Shown: in pieces, positions 35,578 through 44,917 of the stretch | Layout of the letters: each line of letters begins with the position of its first letter | Position numbering within the stretch: the stretch's first letter is position 1 | DNA from: CALOBA01 sp942491465 | Lineage (GTDB): Bacteria; Pseudomonadota; Gammaproteobacteria; Chromatiales; Chromatiaceae | Assembly (NCBI GenBank): GCA_942491465.1 | Contig: CALOBA010000030.1 | Coordinates: 1 to 64,000 of the forward strand | Length of the DNA: 64,000 bases | Reading direction: 5' to 3' | Notes under the pieces: generated by a model | What the model saw: the letters and a program-made list of their open reading frames with translations, nothing else | Told to the model about the DNA's origin: nothing | The model's database searches: none | Program-made: the position numbers and the translations under genes

Positions 35578-37277
35578 CATGGCTGCTTCCTCTGATGGTA
35601 GGCCTTCAGTAGCTCGTCGCCGGTGGCGTAGAAGGCGTCTTCTCCGACCAGATCAGTCACCCCGAGGCGGTGGAGCTCGGCCCGGACGTCGTCGCTGACC
35701 ACCGCGAAGACCAGGCGGATACCCTGATCCTTCAAGAGGCCGTAGGTGGCGCGCAGCTTTGCGGCGGCGGAATAGTCCACGTCGTCGATGGCGACGGCGT
35801 CGAGACAGAACCACTCGAGCTTGGGGTCGGCACCCTGGACCAGTTCGAGCACTTGCTCGGAGAACAGCTCGGCGTTGGCGTAGTACAGGCTGTGGGAGAA
35901 GCGGTAGGCCATGAGCCCCGGCTCGAACTGGACCGGGCTGCTGACCGGTGCGCTGCTCCAGCCGTCGCCCTTGCGGGCGGCGATTACGGAGTTTTTCGGG
36001 CGATAGCCTCGGCGCACATGATCCAGCAGCGACAGCACCATGGCGAGAATTATTCCCTGCTCGACGCCCACCAAGACCACGACGGCCGCCGTGAGCAGCG
36101 CCACCCAGAACTCGGAGCGCGCCTGCACGAAGATGGTTTTCATCCCCTTCAGGTCGATCAGGTCCAGGCCAACCATGAACACGATGGCCGCCAGCACCGC
36201 CTCGGGCATGTAGGCCAGAGGGCCGGTCAGGAATAGGATGACCAGCAGCACGACGACGACCGTGGTCAGGTGCGTGAGCTGGCTGCGCCCGCCGGCACCA
36301 TCGACCATCTGGGTCTTGGTGGGGCTGCCGCTGACGACGAAGGTTCCGGACAGACCGGCGCCGATGTTGGCCATGCCGAGGCCGACCAGATCGGTATTCT
36401 CACTGAAGCCCTCGTTGTAACGGGCAGCAAAGGCGCGAGAGGTCGCCGCGCTCTGGGCAAGGATGACCACGAACATCGCAAAGGCGATGGGGAGCAGCTT
36501 CTGGATCAGGTCCCAGCTCCAGTCCACCTGCGGTAGCCCGATGGTGGGCAGACCGCTCGGGATGGCGCCGAGCACATGCACGCCATGGGACTGCAGGTCC
36601 AGCGCCCAGCTCGCGATCAGGGCGCCGATCACCGCTAGCAGCGCGCCCGGGATCTTGGGAGAGACCTTCTTCAAGCCGACGATCAGCACCAGCACGGTGA
36701 GCGCTGTTGCTAAGGCGTAGAGGTTCGTTTCACCGATCTGCTGCAGATCGGCGACGATCTTGCCGAGGGTGCCGTGCCCGCCGGCTTCCAGGCCCAGCAT
36801 GCCGGCGATCTGGCCGAACGCGACCTGTATCCCGACGCCGGTCAGGAATCCAACCAATACGGTGCTGGAGAGGAAATCCGCAAGAAATCCCAGCCGGGCG
36901 ATCCGTGCGAGGAACAGAAAACCGGCAACCAGCATGGCGAGCACGGCCGCCAGCGCCACGTACTCATCCGACCCGACGGCCGCGAGCCCGACCAGTCCGG
37001 CGGCGAGGATGGCCGCCGTCGCGGAGTCCGCGCCAACCACCAGGTGCCTGGAGGCACCAAAGATGGCGTACAGGGCCATCGGGATCAGGATGGTGTAGAG
37101 CCCGGTGATGACCGGGGTACCGGAGATCTTGGTGTAGCCCATGACCTCGGGGATCGCCAGGGCGGCGAGGGTGATGCCGGCGATGATCTCGGTCGGTATC
37201 TGCGATGCCTTGATGGGCAGCAGGCCCCCGAAGATCGGAAACCGGAAGCCCTTGGCCTCAGTCTTTGCTGTCGTCAT
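35577..37277 (-). CDS. SulP/SLC26-family anion transporter with STAS domain
   Basis: A 566-residue protein with the SulP membrane core (EIIAGITLAALAIPEVMGY, GLYTILIPMALYAIFGASRH, GADSATAAILAAG) and a C-terminal STAS domain (about 430-555) containing WFCLDAVAIDDVDYSAAAKL. The family carries sulfate, bicarbonate or related anions. The serine usually phosphorylated in STAS domains is in a DYSAAA context. No adjacent carbonic anhydrase or sulfate gene points to the substrate. Confidence 0.9.
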   Translation of the reverse strand: MTTAKTEAKGFRFPIFGGLLPIKASQIPTEIIAGITLAALAIPEVMGYTKISGTPVITGLYTILIPMALYAIFGASRHLVVGADSATAAILAAGLVGLAAVGSDEYVALAAVLAMLVAGFLFLARIARLGFLADFLSSTVLVGFLTGVGIQVAFGQIAGMLGLEAGGHGTLGKIVADLQQIGETNLYALATALTVLVLIVGLKKVSPKIPGALLAVIGALIASWALDLQSHGVHVLGAIPSGLPTIGLPQVDWSWDLIQKLLPIAFAMFVVILAQSAATSRAFAARYNEGFSENTDLVGLGMANIGAGLSGTFVVSGSPTKTQMVDGAGGRSQLTHLTTVVVVLLVILFLTGPLAYMPEAVLAAIVFMVGLDLIDLKGMKTIFVQARSEFWVALLTAAVVVLVGVEQGIILAMVLSLLDHVRRGYRPKNSVIAARKGDGWSSAPVSSPVQFEPGLMAYRFSHSLYYANAELFSEQVLELVQGADPKLEWFCLDAVAIDDVDYSAAAKLRATYGLLKDQGIRLVFAVVSDDVRAELHRLGVTDLVGEDAFYATGDELLKAYHQRKQP

Positions 37278-37337
37278 AGTGACCTTCTGTATGCGGAAAC
37301 CGCGAAATGAACAATCAGTGACCTGGATGGCAGGGCT

Positions 37338-37682
37338 TCAACGCAACCAGGGCAGCGGTTGGGCAAACTGGAGTGCAAACAGGCTCAGCAGGTTGGTCGT
37401 TTGGTCCGTTGGCGCATATTGTAGGTGCCAGACCTCCACGAAGACCCAATAGATCGGTACCTGAAGCGCAAAGTAGTAGGCCGCGAAGACCCATTTTTTC
37501 TCATCCAGGGCCGCGCCCTTGGTGAAGCGCAACGCCTTGCCCCGGGCGTCGGTGACCTGTCCTTCGGTGCGCTTGCCGACTTCGCCTCCCGATTTGACCT
37601 TCATCAAGGCCCGCATGCCGGCGGCGAGGACACTGACGCCAAGCTGCTCCCCACCCATCACGCAACGCGAGGTCGATCCCAT
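37338..37682 (-). CDS. Small membrane protein of unknown function
   Basis: The C-terminal half (KKWVFAAYYFALQVPIYWVF, then LLSLFALQFAQPLPWLR) has a clear hydrophobic helix and looks genuine; the first 25 residues are less convincing. The first ATG (37682) pairs head-to-head with the hcp-like ATG at 37681, which is unlikely, so a start at 37616 or 37604 is possible. I do not recognise the family. Confidence 0.5.
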   Translation of the reverse strand: MGSTSRCVMGGEQLGVSVLAAGMRALMKVKSGGEVGKRTEGQVTDARGKALRFTKGAALDEKKWVFAAYYFALQVPIYWVFVEVWHLQYAPTDQTTNLLSLFALQFAQPLPWLR

Positions 37683-37845
37683 GAGTCAACGCTGTTTCCA
37701 GTGCCGGGAGGCCGCCAAAGGTGTCGGCTGCACCGCCAAGGGCGTCTGCGGCAAAACCCTGGGGTCGGTGAGGCTGCCGGACCTCCTCCTGAAGCCCATC
37801 GGCACGCCCGAGGAGGGCGTCGCCGCGATGCTGGCGGCGGCCTGA
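37681..37845 (+). pseudogene. hcp: Miniature hcp remnant with a large in-frame deletion
   Basis: 54 codons. Residues 1-33 (MSQRCFQCREAAKGVGC, then TAKGVCGKT) match the N-terminus of hybrid cluster protein, including its four cluster cysteines C5, C8, C17 and C23. The last ~18 residues (KPIGTPEEGVAAMLAAA) match the hcp C-terminus. Roughly 480 intervening codons are missing and the frame is kept. Full-length Hcp reduces nitric oxide or hydroxylamine. Only a single cysteine-cluster peptide could be made here. It lies 14 bases before nnrS. Confidence 0.65.
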
Positions 37846-37859
37846 GCGCGGTCGTGGTC

Positions 37860-39083
37860 ATGCCCCAGCCTCAGCTGCCGACGCGTCAGCCCCCCACCGA
37901 CCCCGCCCCCACCGCGCGGGAGCGCCATGGGCTGCTGGCCCTTGGGTTTCGGCCGTTCTTTCTGGTCGCCGGCCTCCTCGCCGTCCTGTCGCTGGCCGCC
38001 TGGCTGGCGGTCCTGTTCGGCCAGCTCGCGCCGCCGAGCTACCTCGCCGGCAGCAACTGGCACGCCCACGAGATGCTGTTCGGCTACACCGCCGCCGTCA
38101 TCGCCGGTTTCCTGCTGACGGCGGTGCGCAACTGGAGCGGCCTGCCGACGGCGGCGGGCGGCGGGCTCGCGGCCCTGGTGGGGCTGTGGCTCGCGGCGCG
38201 GTTCGCGCCCTGGCTCGGGCTCCCCGGCTGGTTGATCGGGGGCCTGGATATCGCCTTCTTCCCGGCGCTTGCCCTGGCGTTGCGGCGGCCGCTGTGGCGG
38301 GGTCCGAATCCCGCCAACCGCCTGTTCCTGGCCGTCCTCGGCGGTTTCACGCTGGCCTCGCTGCTGGTCAACCTCGACGGCATGGGCATCGCGTCGGGCT
38401 TGGCCCCACGCGGTCAGCGGCTGATGCTGGATCTGATCGTCGTCATCATGTTGGTGGTGAGCGGGCGCGTCATGCCCTTCTTTACCCGCGCCGCGGTGCC
38501 CGCCGCGAAACCGGTCAGTCGGCCCTGGCTGGACGCGCTGAACGTCGGCGTCGTGCTCGCGATGCTCGCGTTGCACCTCGCGCTGCCGGTGAACCCGCTC
38601 GCCATGCAAGCCTCGGGCGTTGCGGCGATGCTCGCCGGGGGCTTGCTGCTCGCGCGCCTCGCCGGCTGGCACGAGCGCCGCGCCTGGGGCCTGCCGATGC
38701 TGGCAGTGTTGTACCTGGGCCTGCTGTGGCTCGCCGCCGGCCTGATGCTGGACGGACTCGCCGACTTCCGGCTGCTGCCGCCGAGCGTCGCGCTGCACAC
38801 CATCACCGCCGGCGCCATCGGCACCATGACGCTCGGCATGATGACGCGGGTCACGCTGGGGCATACGGGCCGCCCCATGCAGGCGGGCCGGCTGACGATC
38901 CTGGCCTTCGCGCTGGTCACGGCCGCGGCGCTGCTGCGCGGCCCCGTGGTCTGGATCGAGCCCGGGCTCTATCAGGCCTGGATGCTCGCCTCCGGGGCCT
39001 GTTGGGTCGGTGCCTTCGGCCTGTTCATCGCCGTCTATGCGCCGATGCTGATCGCACCGCGGATCGACGGCAAGCCGGGCTGA
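37860..39083 (+). CDS. nnrS: NnrS family membrane protein
   Basis: 407 residues with about 12 membrane helices and NnrS signatures: LGFRPFFLVAGLLAVLSL, NWHAHEMLFGYTAAVIAGFL (metal-ligand histidines), HTITAGAIGTMTLGMMTR. NnrS proteins are linked to nitric-oxide stress and denitrification. The ATG at 37860 is chosen because the sequence before it belongs to the hcp remnant. An hcp-nnrS neighbourhood fits a shared NO-responsive unit. Confidence 0.9.
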   Translation: MPQPQLPTRQPPTDPAPTARERHGLLALGFRPFFLVAGLLAVLSLAAWLAVLFGQLAPPSYLAGSNWHAHEMLFGYTAAVIAGFLLTAVRNWSGLPTAAGGGLAALVGLWLAARFAPWLGLPGWLIGGLDIAFFPALALALRRPLWRGPNPANRLFLAVLGGFTLASLLVNLDGMGIASGLAPRGQRLMLDLIVVIMLVVSGRVMPFFTRAAVPAAKPVSRPWLDALNVGVVLAMLALHLALPVNPLAMQASGVAAMLAGGLLLARLAGWHERRAWGLPMLAVLYLGLLWLAAGLMLDGLADFRLLPPSVALHTITAGAIGTMTLGMMTRVTLGHTGRPMQAGRLTILAFALVTAAALLRGPVVWIEPGLYQAWMLASGACWVGAFGLFIAVYAPMLIAPRIDGKPG

Positions 39084-39241
39084 GGGTCAGCAGTCTTGGG
39101 CGCGTCGGGTGCGCAACAGGTCGGTGCGTCGATACGCTCGTAGAGTAGACGGAATAGCGCACGCGAAGACGCGAAAGAAGACCGAGACAGGGGATTGTGC
39201 AGATGCTCCAAGCCGGGACGGGCGAGACAAACCGCTCCCGC

Positions 39242-40705
39242 TCACGCATCGGGCAGCCCCAAGAACGCCAGTACCCGTTGTTCGACATAGGGATAGAAGG
39301 GATTCCAGCGCAGCCGCAGCATGTCCGACGCCGGTATCTGCAGGACACCCCGCTCGCCGCGAAGCGCACTGTCGCCGAGGTGGATGCCCGGACTTTGCTC
39401 CGTCGGCTGCCCACCGTAGAGCGGATCCTCCGGTGGAAACGGCAAGGCGACGTGCGCCAGCGAGTAGAGGTCTCTCGGCCAGGATAGGCCGAGGTCCGAC
39501 GCCTTGACGGCATCATCCCCGGGTTGCGCGGTGCGCGCGACGACGGGTCGGTGTTCGCTGTCCTTGTTGGTCACCAGCGTAAAGGCGAAGGCCCGATCCG
39601 GGTCGTCCTGCAACGCCCGGATCAGCCCGATCGGGTCGGACTTCATGATCGGCTCGATCTCCGCCGTGCGGTTGATGTCGAACAACACGAGTTCGTGATC
39701 GCCCGCCGGCAGCCGCTCGAAGAGACCATGTACCAGGGCCGGGGTCGAGACGGTGGCGTCGACGACGGACGAGAAGGCCAATAGAGGGGGGAAGCCCTGG
39801 AGCTTTTCGGTCCCGCTCAGGTCGTTGAGTTGTTGCTGGATCCGGTTGGTCAGGCGGTAGACCAGATCCCCCGCATTGACCGCGAATGAGCCGTACTTGT
39901 AGGGGTCGTACTCGGGCAGGATGGCGTTCCAGGCGAGCTTTTCGAGCCCCAGGAGATGACCGATGCGGGCCTGCCAGACGGCAAGCGCTGCCGCCGGCGT
40001 CACGCCGATCTCGGGCGAGAGCAGCACCAGTCGCTCGGCCTTCGGCAGGGCCGCGTCCTCGAGTGCATCGAGGGTGTAGTGCACGGCCAGTGCGGCCCCG
40101 TTGGAGTAGCCGACAATATAGAGGGGCGCGTCGCCCGACTGTTCGGCGAGGTGCTTCATGGCCAACCGCACGGCGGCCGCCATGTCCTGCCAGGTGACCT
40201 CCACGAGCCCCGATGGCGCCGTCCCGTGCCCCGGGACTCTAAGCCCCAGCACCAAGGCGCCGGCACCATGGAGGCGCTGGCCGAGGCTGCGAAGACTGTA
40301 AGGGGAATCCGACATCCCGTGCAGCAGAAGCACCCCGGCCTTCGGTGTCTCTACCGGCAGCTCGAAGCTGCGGTTCCAGTTGGGTTCCCAACGTGTTGGG
40401 TCCGACAGGCTGTTGCTGTTGTAGCGGTTGATGAGGCGGCGCTCGTCGTCCGCGATCTTCGCGTAGACCTGTGCATCGAGTTGGTCGAACAGGCGCTGCT
40501 CCAGCGCCAGATAGTCGGCGAAGGTCGCCACGCCGGACGCCGCGGTGAACTCCTCGTCGAGCTGCGTCAGGTGCCAAACGCTGAGATCCGGCTGGCGCTC
40601 CATATAGGCGATGAAGACGACGACGAGCACCACCAGCGCGCCCGCGGCGCTGTAGGCGCTCGCCCTGAGAAGCCGCCATAGAAGCCGGCCGATTCGTAGC
40701 TGCAT
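39242..40705 (-). CDS. Membrane-anchored alpha/beta hydrolase
   Basis: 487 residues starting at the ATG at 40705, which has GAGGAG about eight bases upstream. The longer frame to 40873 merely translates a REP palindrome. An N-terminal helix (AAGALVVLVVVFIAYM) anchors a periplasmic domain with VLLLHGMSDSPYSLRSLG, RVPGHGTAPSG and the nucleophile elbow VGYSNGAA. A lid-like segment follows and YPYVEQRVLAFLGL ends the protein. Substrate is unknown. It stands alone between REP sequence and nnrS. Confidence 0.8.
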   Translation of the reverse strand: MQLRIGRLLWRLLRASAYSAAGALVVLVVVFIAYMERQPDLSVWHLTQLDEEFTAASGVATFADYLALEQRLFDQLDAQVYAKIADDERRLINRYNSNSLSDPTRWEPNWNRSFELPVETPKAGVLLLHGMSDSPYSLRSLGQRLHGAGALVLGLRVPGHGTAPSGLVEVTWQDMAAAVRLAMKHLAEQSGDAPLYIVGYSNGAALAVHYTLDALEDAALPKAERLVLLSPEIGVTPAAALAVWQARIGHLLGLEKLAWNAILPEYDPYKYGSFAVNAGDLVYRLTNRIQQQLNDLSGTEKLQGFPPLLAFSSVVDATVSTPALVHGLFERLPAGDHELVLFDINRTAEIEPIMKSDPIGLIRALQDDPDRAFAFTLVTNKDSEHRPVVARTAQPGDDAVKASDLGLSWPRDLYSLAHVALPFPPEDPLYGGQPTEQSPGIHLGDSALRGERGVLQIPASDMLRLRWNPFYPYVEQRVLAFLGLPDA

Positions 40706-40770
40706 CGTCGTTTCTCCTCTACTCGTACACCGCTGCGGAAGTCCCAAGACCGCCGGCATGCCCAATTGGC

Positions 40771-40840
40771 GCTGTGGGAGCGACTTGCAGTCGCGACTTC
40801 CGCGTCGCGGCGGTCGCGATTGCAAATCGCTCCCACAGCT
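40771..40840. repeat. REP palindrome upstream of the hydrolase
   Basis: gctgtgggagcgacttgcag and gattgcaaatcgctcccac arms give the same hairpin type as the tandem pair at 26646-26859. It sits about 70 bases upstream of the hydrolase start. Confidence 0.85.
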
Positions 40841-40907
40841 GCGGGCGGTCTCGGAATTTTCGCGGCAAGGCACTGGACCTTTGAGACCCGCTGCCTGCGC
40901 CGCCAGC

Positions 40908-41230
40908 TCAGAAATAGAATCTCGCGCCCAACTGCGGCCCGCTGAGATTGAGGTTGTCGAGATCGCGGCCGGACTTGAAGTCCCAGTCCCTATACCGGTA
41001 GACGAGGTTCACCTCGCCCCAATCGAATCGGTAGCCGACACCCGCGGCGACCAGCCAGGCGAGGTCCGAGTCGCCGGTGCCGACGTCCAGGGAGTAGGGA
41101 GCGTAACACTTGTCGGCCAGCGTGATGTCGCCCTTGACCGAGATAGCCCGCCACCTTCTCATCGAGCGCGACCAGGTTGTCCGCCGGACCGGCGAAGCGG
41201 TTGGGCGCGGTCTCGATCCCGATGCGCCTC
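40908..41230 (-). pseudogene. Outer-membrane beta-barrel protein, 3' fragment
   Basis: The last ~80 residues (SLDVGTGDSDLAWLVAAGVG, YRFDWGEVNLVYRYRDWDF, LSGPQLGARFYF) show alternating beta-strand pattern and a C-terminal phenylalanine typical of outer-membrane barrels. Upstream the sense (GIETAPNRFAGPADNLVALD, EKVAGYLG) is in another frame, and the gene is cut off at the hsdR stop. The restriction locus therefore appears to have replaced its 5' part. Confidence 0.6.
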
Positions 41231-44200
41231 AGACGGCGCCGCCGGGCGCCGGCTGATCCGGTGCGCCGATGCCGCGTGCCAATAGGTGCGCGATGGAGGC
41301 ATCGAAGGCCCTTTTGAAGTCCGGGTCTTGGGCATAGTGCTTGTACAGCGCAAGCTCCTTGCGCCGCTCCTTGCTCACGGCCTTGCCGATCAGCTTTTCC
41401 AGTGCCAGCCGGCTGTTCTGCTGGTCCGGGTTGTTCAGCACCTGGGCCGCGTAGCCGGCGTCGTCCAGCACATGTCGGGCGATGTTCAGGAACTTCACCC
41501 GCTGTTCCTCCGGCGTCGCGCTCCAGCCCTGGAACCAGCGCTCGTTGAAGTGCGCGATGATCTCATCCAGCGGGTCTTTTGGCGGATCGTCCGAGCCGGC
41601 GCCGCGGACATTCGGGTTCTGCGGGTCCAGCTCCGCCGCCGAGGCATCCAGCCCGATGGGCGCCTTGAGCTTGGTGCGCTCCAGGCCATAGGTGGACAGG
41701 TCCACGCTCTCCAGCAGCGCGTCCAGCTTGTCTCTGTCCCTATCCTTAAGCTTCAGCTTGGGGATCAGGAACTTCAGGAACCAGTGCAGCTTCTCCCAGG
41801 CCGGGTTGTCGAAGGGCAGGATGCAGGCCACCTGGGCGTAGATCTTCACGAACTGCTTGGCCTTGATCTTGAAGTCGGCCTGTCCGTCGTCGTCCAGCTC
41901 CAGCTCATCGCTGAAGCGCACCGCGCAGCCGTCGATGATGGGACTCAGTTGCTCCGCCGGGGCGTTGCCGAAGTACAGCCGGTTGAACTGCTCTACCTCC
42001 GGCCAGTCGTAGACGCCCACCGTATCCAGGGCGTCCTTCAGCTCATGCAGCACATTCACGTCGGTGGCCGAGGACAGGCTGGTGGCGGTGTAGAAGGGGT
42101 CGAAGGCGGCCTTGATGTCGTCGGTGGTGTTGAAGAAGTCCAGCACGAAGACGTCTTCGGTGCGCTTGCCCAGGGCGTGGTTGCAGCGATTCAGCCTTGA
42201 GAGCGCCTGCACCGCCAGCACCCCTTGCAGCCGCTTGTCCACGTACATGGTCGTGAGCTTGGGCTGGTCGAAACCCATCAGATACTTGTTCGCCACCACC
42301 AGCAGCCGATAGTCGTCGCCGTCGAAGCGCTCCTCGATCTCCTTGGCCGGAAAGCCGTTGATGGCGTCCTCGGTGTACTCCACCCCGTCCAGCGTCTTCT
42401 TGCCGGAGAAGGCCAGCATGGCCTTGAACCCCGCCCGCCGATCAGCGAGCAGGTCCTGAATCTGCCGAAAATAGCGGATCGCCGTCTCGATGTTGCGGGT
42501 CACCACCATCGCCTTGGCCCGGCCCTTGAGGCGTTTGCCCGCCACCACCTGCCCTAAAAAGTGGCTGACCATGATGTCCGCCTTCACCGCGATGGTCTCC
42601 TCGTGCCCCTCCACATAGGCGCGCAGCTGTTTCTGCGCCTTGGCGTTGTCGAACAGCGGGTTGTCGCGGATCGATTTCTCGATCTCGTAGTAGCTGCGGT
42701 AGGTGGTGTAGTTGGCCAGCACGTCGAGGATGAAGCCCTCCTCGATGGCCTGCTTCATGGAGTACAGATGGAAGGGCACGAACCGGTGCCCGATCTGGCC
42801 CTGGGCCGTCTTGCGGCCGAAGCGTTCCAGGGTTGCGTTCTTGGGTGTGGCCGTGAAGGCAAAGTAAGACGCATTGCCGCGCATCTTGCGCCGGCGCATG
42901 GCCTCCAGGATCCGGTCCTGCACCTCGTCCTCGCCGCCCCCGTTTCCACCAGCTGCCTGGCTGCCCTCGCCCAGGGACTTGTTCAGAGTGTCCGCCGCCG
43001 TGCCGCTCTGGGAGCTGTGCGCCTCGTCGATGATCACCGCAAAGCGCTTGTCCGACAGGTCGTCGATGCCATCGACGATGAACGGAAACTTCTGAATGGT
43101 GGTGATGATGACCTTCTTGCCGCCCTCCAGCGAGGTCTTCAGCTCCCGGGCGCTCATGGCCGGGGCGACGATGTTCTTCACCTCCGAGAACAGCCGAATG
43201 TTGTTGCGCAGCTGCCTGTCCAGCACCCGCCGGTCCGTCACCACCACCACCGAGTCGAACATCGGGTGCTGGCTGCCGGGCCGATACAGCTCGATCAGCT
43301 GATAGGCCAACCAGGTGATGGAGTGCGATTTGCCGGAGCCCGCCGAGTGCTGGATCAGATAGGTCTGCCCGACCCCCTGCTCGGCGACGTCCCGCAGCAG
43401 TTCGCGCACCACTTCGAGCTGGTGATAGCGCGGGAAGGTCAGCGTGCGCTTGGCCAGCGGGTCGCTGTCCTTCCTGCCCACCAGCTTGGCGAAGTGCTCG
43501 ATGATGTTGGTCAGGCTGTGGCGGGTCAGCACCTCCCGCCACAGATAGGCCGTGCGATGGCCGCCGGCGGCTGCATCGCCCGGCGGGTTGCCCTTGCCCT
43601 GATTGTGGCCGCGGTTGAAGGGCAGGAAGACCGTCTTCGGCCCCGCCAGCCGCGTGGTCATAGCGACCTCGTCGGTGTCCAGCGCAAAGTGCACCAGACA
43701 GCGCCCGAACTGGAACAGCGGCTCCTTCGGGTCGCGGTCCTCCCGATACTGCTTCCGGGCGTGGTAGCAGGTCTGCCCGGTCCAGGGGTTCTTCAGCTCC
43801 ATGGTGGCAACGGCAAGCCCGTTGATGAACAGTGCCATGTCCACGGACAGCTTGGGCTCGGACTGGGAGTAATGCAGCTGCCGCGTCACCGAGAAGACGT
43901 TGCGCTCGAACCTCTCCGCCACAGCCGGGTTGATGGCGTTATAGGGCGCGCTGTAGAGCAGGGTCAGGTGGGCATCGTTGATGGACAGCCCGCCCTTCAG
44001 CAGCCGCAAGACGCCGTGCCTCTTGATGCGCTTGTTCAGCAGTTCCAGCACCAGCCGCTGCCAGTTCGGCTGGTCCTTCAGCTTGGCCAGCTCCTCGGGC
44101 TGGGTGGACTCCAGAAAGCCCCAGAACTTGGCCTTGTCGATGGCGAACTCGCGGTCGAAGTCCGTGGACCAGCCCAATTGGTAGCCGTGGCCGGTCTCGG

Positions 44201-44342
44201 TGCGATACTGCGTCGCCTGTTCAGCCTGTTTCGCCGCGACCTGATCGCCGCCGACCTGCTCCATCAGCGCCTCGCGACTGATGCCGGCCAAGGCCCGCTC
44301 AATGGTGGCTTCCAGGGCTTGTTCGTTGGTTTGGCTGACCAT
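41229..44342 (-). CDS. hsdR: Type I restriction enzyme, R subunit
   Basis: The nuclease/translocase subunit that cleaves unmodified DNA. Its 1037 residues contain the N-terminal PD-(D/E)xK nuclease (SVDMALFINGLAVATMELKN with D168, E182 and K184), helicase motif I SAGSGKS (333-339), DEAH (439-442), FTATPKN and GFDQPKLTTMYVDKRL. The helical C-terminus binds the methylase core. It looks intact. It is the last gene of hsdM-hsdS-ATPase-PIN-hsdR, 92 bases after the PIN gene. Confidence 0.93.
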   Translation of the reverse strand: MVSQTNEQALEATIERALAGISREALMEQVGGDQVAAKQAEQATQYRTETGHGYQLGWSTDFDREFAIDKAKFWGFLESTQPEELAKLKDQPNWQRLVLELLNKRIKRHGVLRLLKGGLSINDAHLTLLYSAPYNAINPAVAERFERNVFSVTRQLHYSQSEPKLSVDMALFINGLAVATMELKNPWTGQTCYHARKQYREDRDPKEPLFQFGRCLVHFALDTDEVAMTTRLAGPKTVFLPFNRGHNQGKGNPPGDAAAGGHRTAYLWREVLTRHSLTNIIEHFAKLVGRKDSDPLAKRTLTFPRYHQLEVVRELLRDVAEQGVGQTYLIQHSAGSGKSHSITWLAYQLIELYRPGSQHPMFDSVVVVTDRRVLDRQLRNNIRLFSEVKNIVAPAMSARELKTSLEGGKKVIITTIQKFPFIVDGIDDLSDKRFAVIIDEAHSSQSGTAADTLNKSLGEGSQAAGGNGGGEDEVQDRILEAMRRRKMRGNASYFAFTATPKNATLERFGRKTAQGQIGHRFVPFHLYSMKQAIEEGFILDVLANYTTYRSYYEIEKSIRDNPLFDNAKAQKQLRAYVEGHEETIAVKADIMVSHFLGQVVAGKRLKGRAKAMVVTRNIETAIRYFRQIQDLLADRRAGFKAMLAFSGKKTLDGVEYTEDAINGFPAKEIEERFDGDDYRLLVVANKYLMGFDQPKLTTMYVDKRLQGVLAVQALSRLNRCNHALGKRTEDVFVLDFFNTTDDIKAAFDPFYTATSLSSATDVNVLHELKDALDTVGVYDWPEVEQFNRLYFGNAPAEQLSPIIDGCAVRFSDELELDDDGQADFKIKAKQFVKIYAQVACILPFDNPAWEKLHWFLKFLIPKLKLKDRDRDKLDALLESVDLSTYGLERTKLKAPIGLDASAAELDPQNPNVRGAGSDDPPKDPLDEIIAHFNERWFQGWSATPEEQRVKFLNIARHVLDDAGYAAQVLNNPDQQNSRLALEKLIGKAVSKERRKELALYKHYAQDPDFKRAFDASIAHLLARGIGAPDQPAPGGAV

Positions 44343-44434
44343 GGGGTAGGTTCCTTGTTACGACTGGTTGCGAAGAGTTTTCACCACGAAGGGCACGAAG
44401 GGTTTGGTTCCTTTGGCATCCATTTCCTATTTCT

Positions 44435-44917
44435 CTACACCTGAGTGTCGTACCCTTTCAGGTCTTCATCCAATGACCAGATCAGCACTCGACTCATGTT
44501 GTGTCGGCGCTTCGTGATCTCCCATTCCTTGATGATCGATAAGTCACTCAGACTGACCCCTTCCCGCTCCTTTCGGGGGCTCTTGTTGCGGTTGGCATAA
44601 TCGGGGAACGCTCTGATCCAATCAAGGAGTTGCGCCCTGTCGGGGAAATGGGTTGGCCGATAAGGGGCTTTACCCTCGAATGCGCTGACCACTGCGTCGA
44701 CGAATTTCTCCGCGTACTGACTGCGCAAGCCTCCGCTCGACAGATGAGCGATATGGTTCCTGGTCTCCCAAATCGCCGCCATCGGTAGCAGGAAATGATC
44801 TTCATTATTGGTTCGTTCCTCGAACTCTCCAAGAATATTATCTCGATCTTGATTGAAGGCCGGGATATCGAGGACATTGAGAAAAACCGAGGTATCCAGC
44901 AGTACGATACTACTCAT
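44435..44917 (-). CDS. PIN-domain nuclease within the hsd operon
   Basis: 160 residues with PIN-fold acidic positions: LLDTSVFLN with Asp at residue 9 of the GTG-start numbering (44920), WETRNHIA with Glu52, SLSDLSII with Asp126 and IWSLDEDL with Asp151/Asp153. Such proteins are Mg2+-dependent RNases, often toxins cutting tRNA or rRNA. The ATG at 44917 follows GGGAGG and overlaps the last eight bases of the ATPase gene, so the two are translationally coupled. No VapB-like antitoxin is present. The ATPase is the obvious partner and possible restraint. RNase activity is inferred from the fold. Confidence 0.78.
   Translation of the reverse strand: MSSIVLLDTSVFLNVLDIPAFNQDRDNILGEFEERTNNEDHFLLPMAAIWETRNHIAHLSSGGLRSQYAEKFVDAVVSAFEGKAPYRPTHFPDRAQLLDWIRAFPDYANRNKSPRKEREGVSLSDLSIIKEWEITKRRHNMSRVLIWSLDEDLKGYDTQV

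Noticed and set aside
37425..37859. Long N-terminal extension of NnrS
   Set aside because: It covers the hcp remnant in another frame and the family begins at the ATG at 37860.
40706..40873. N-terminal extension of the hydrolase
   Set aside because: It translates a REP palindrome, and the ATG at 40705 has a good ribosome binding site.
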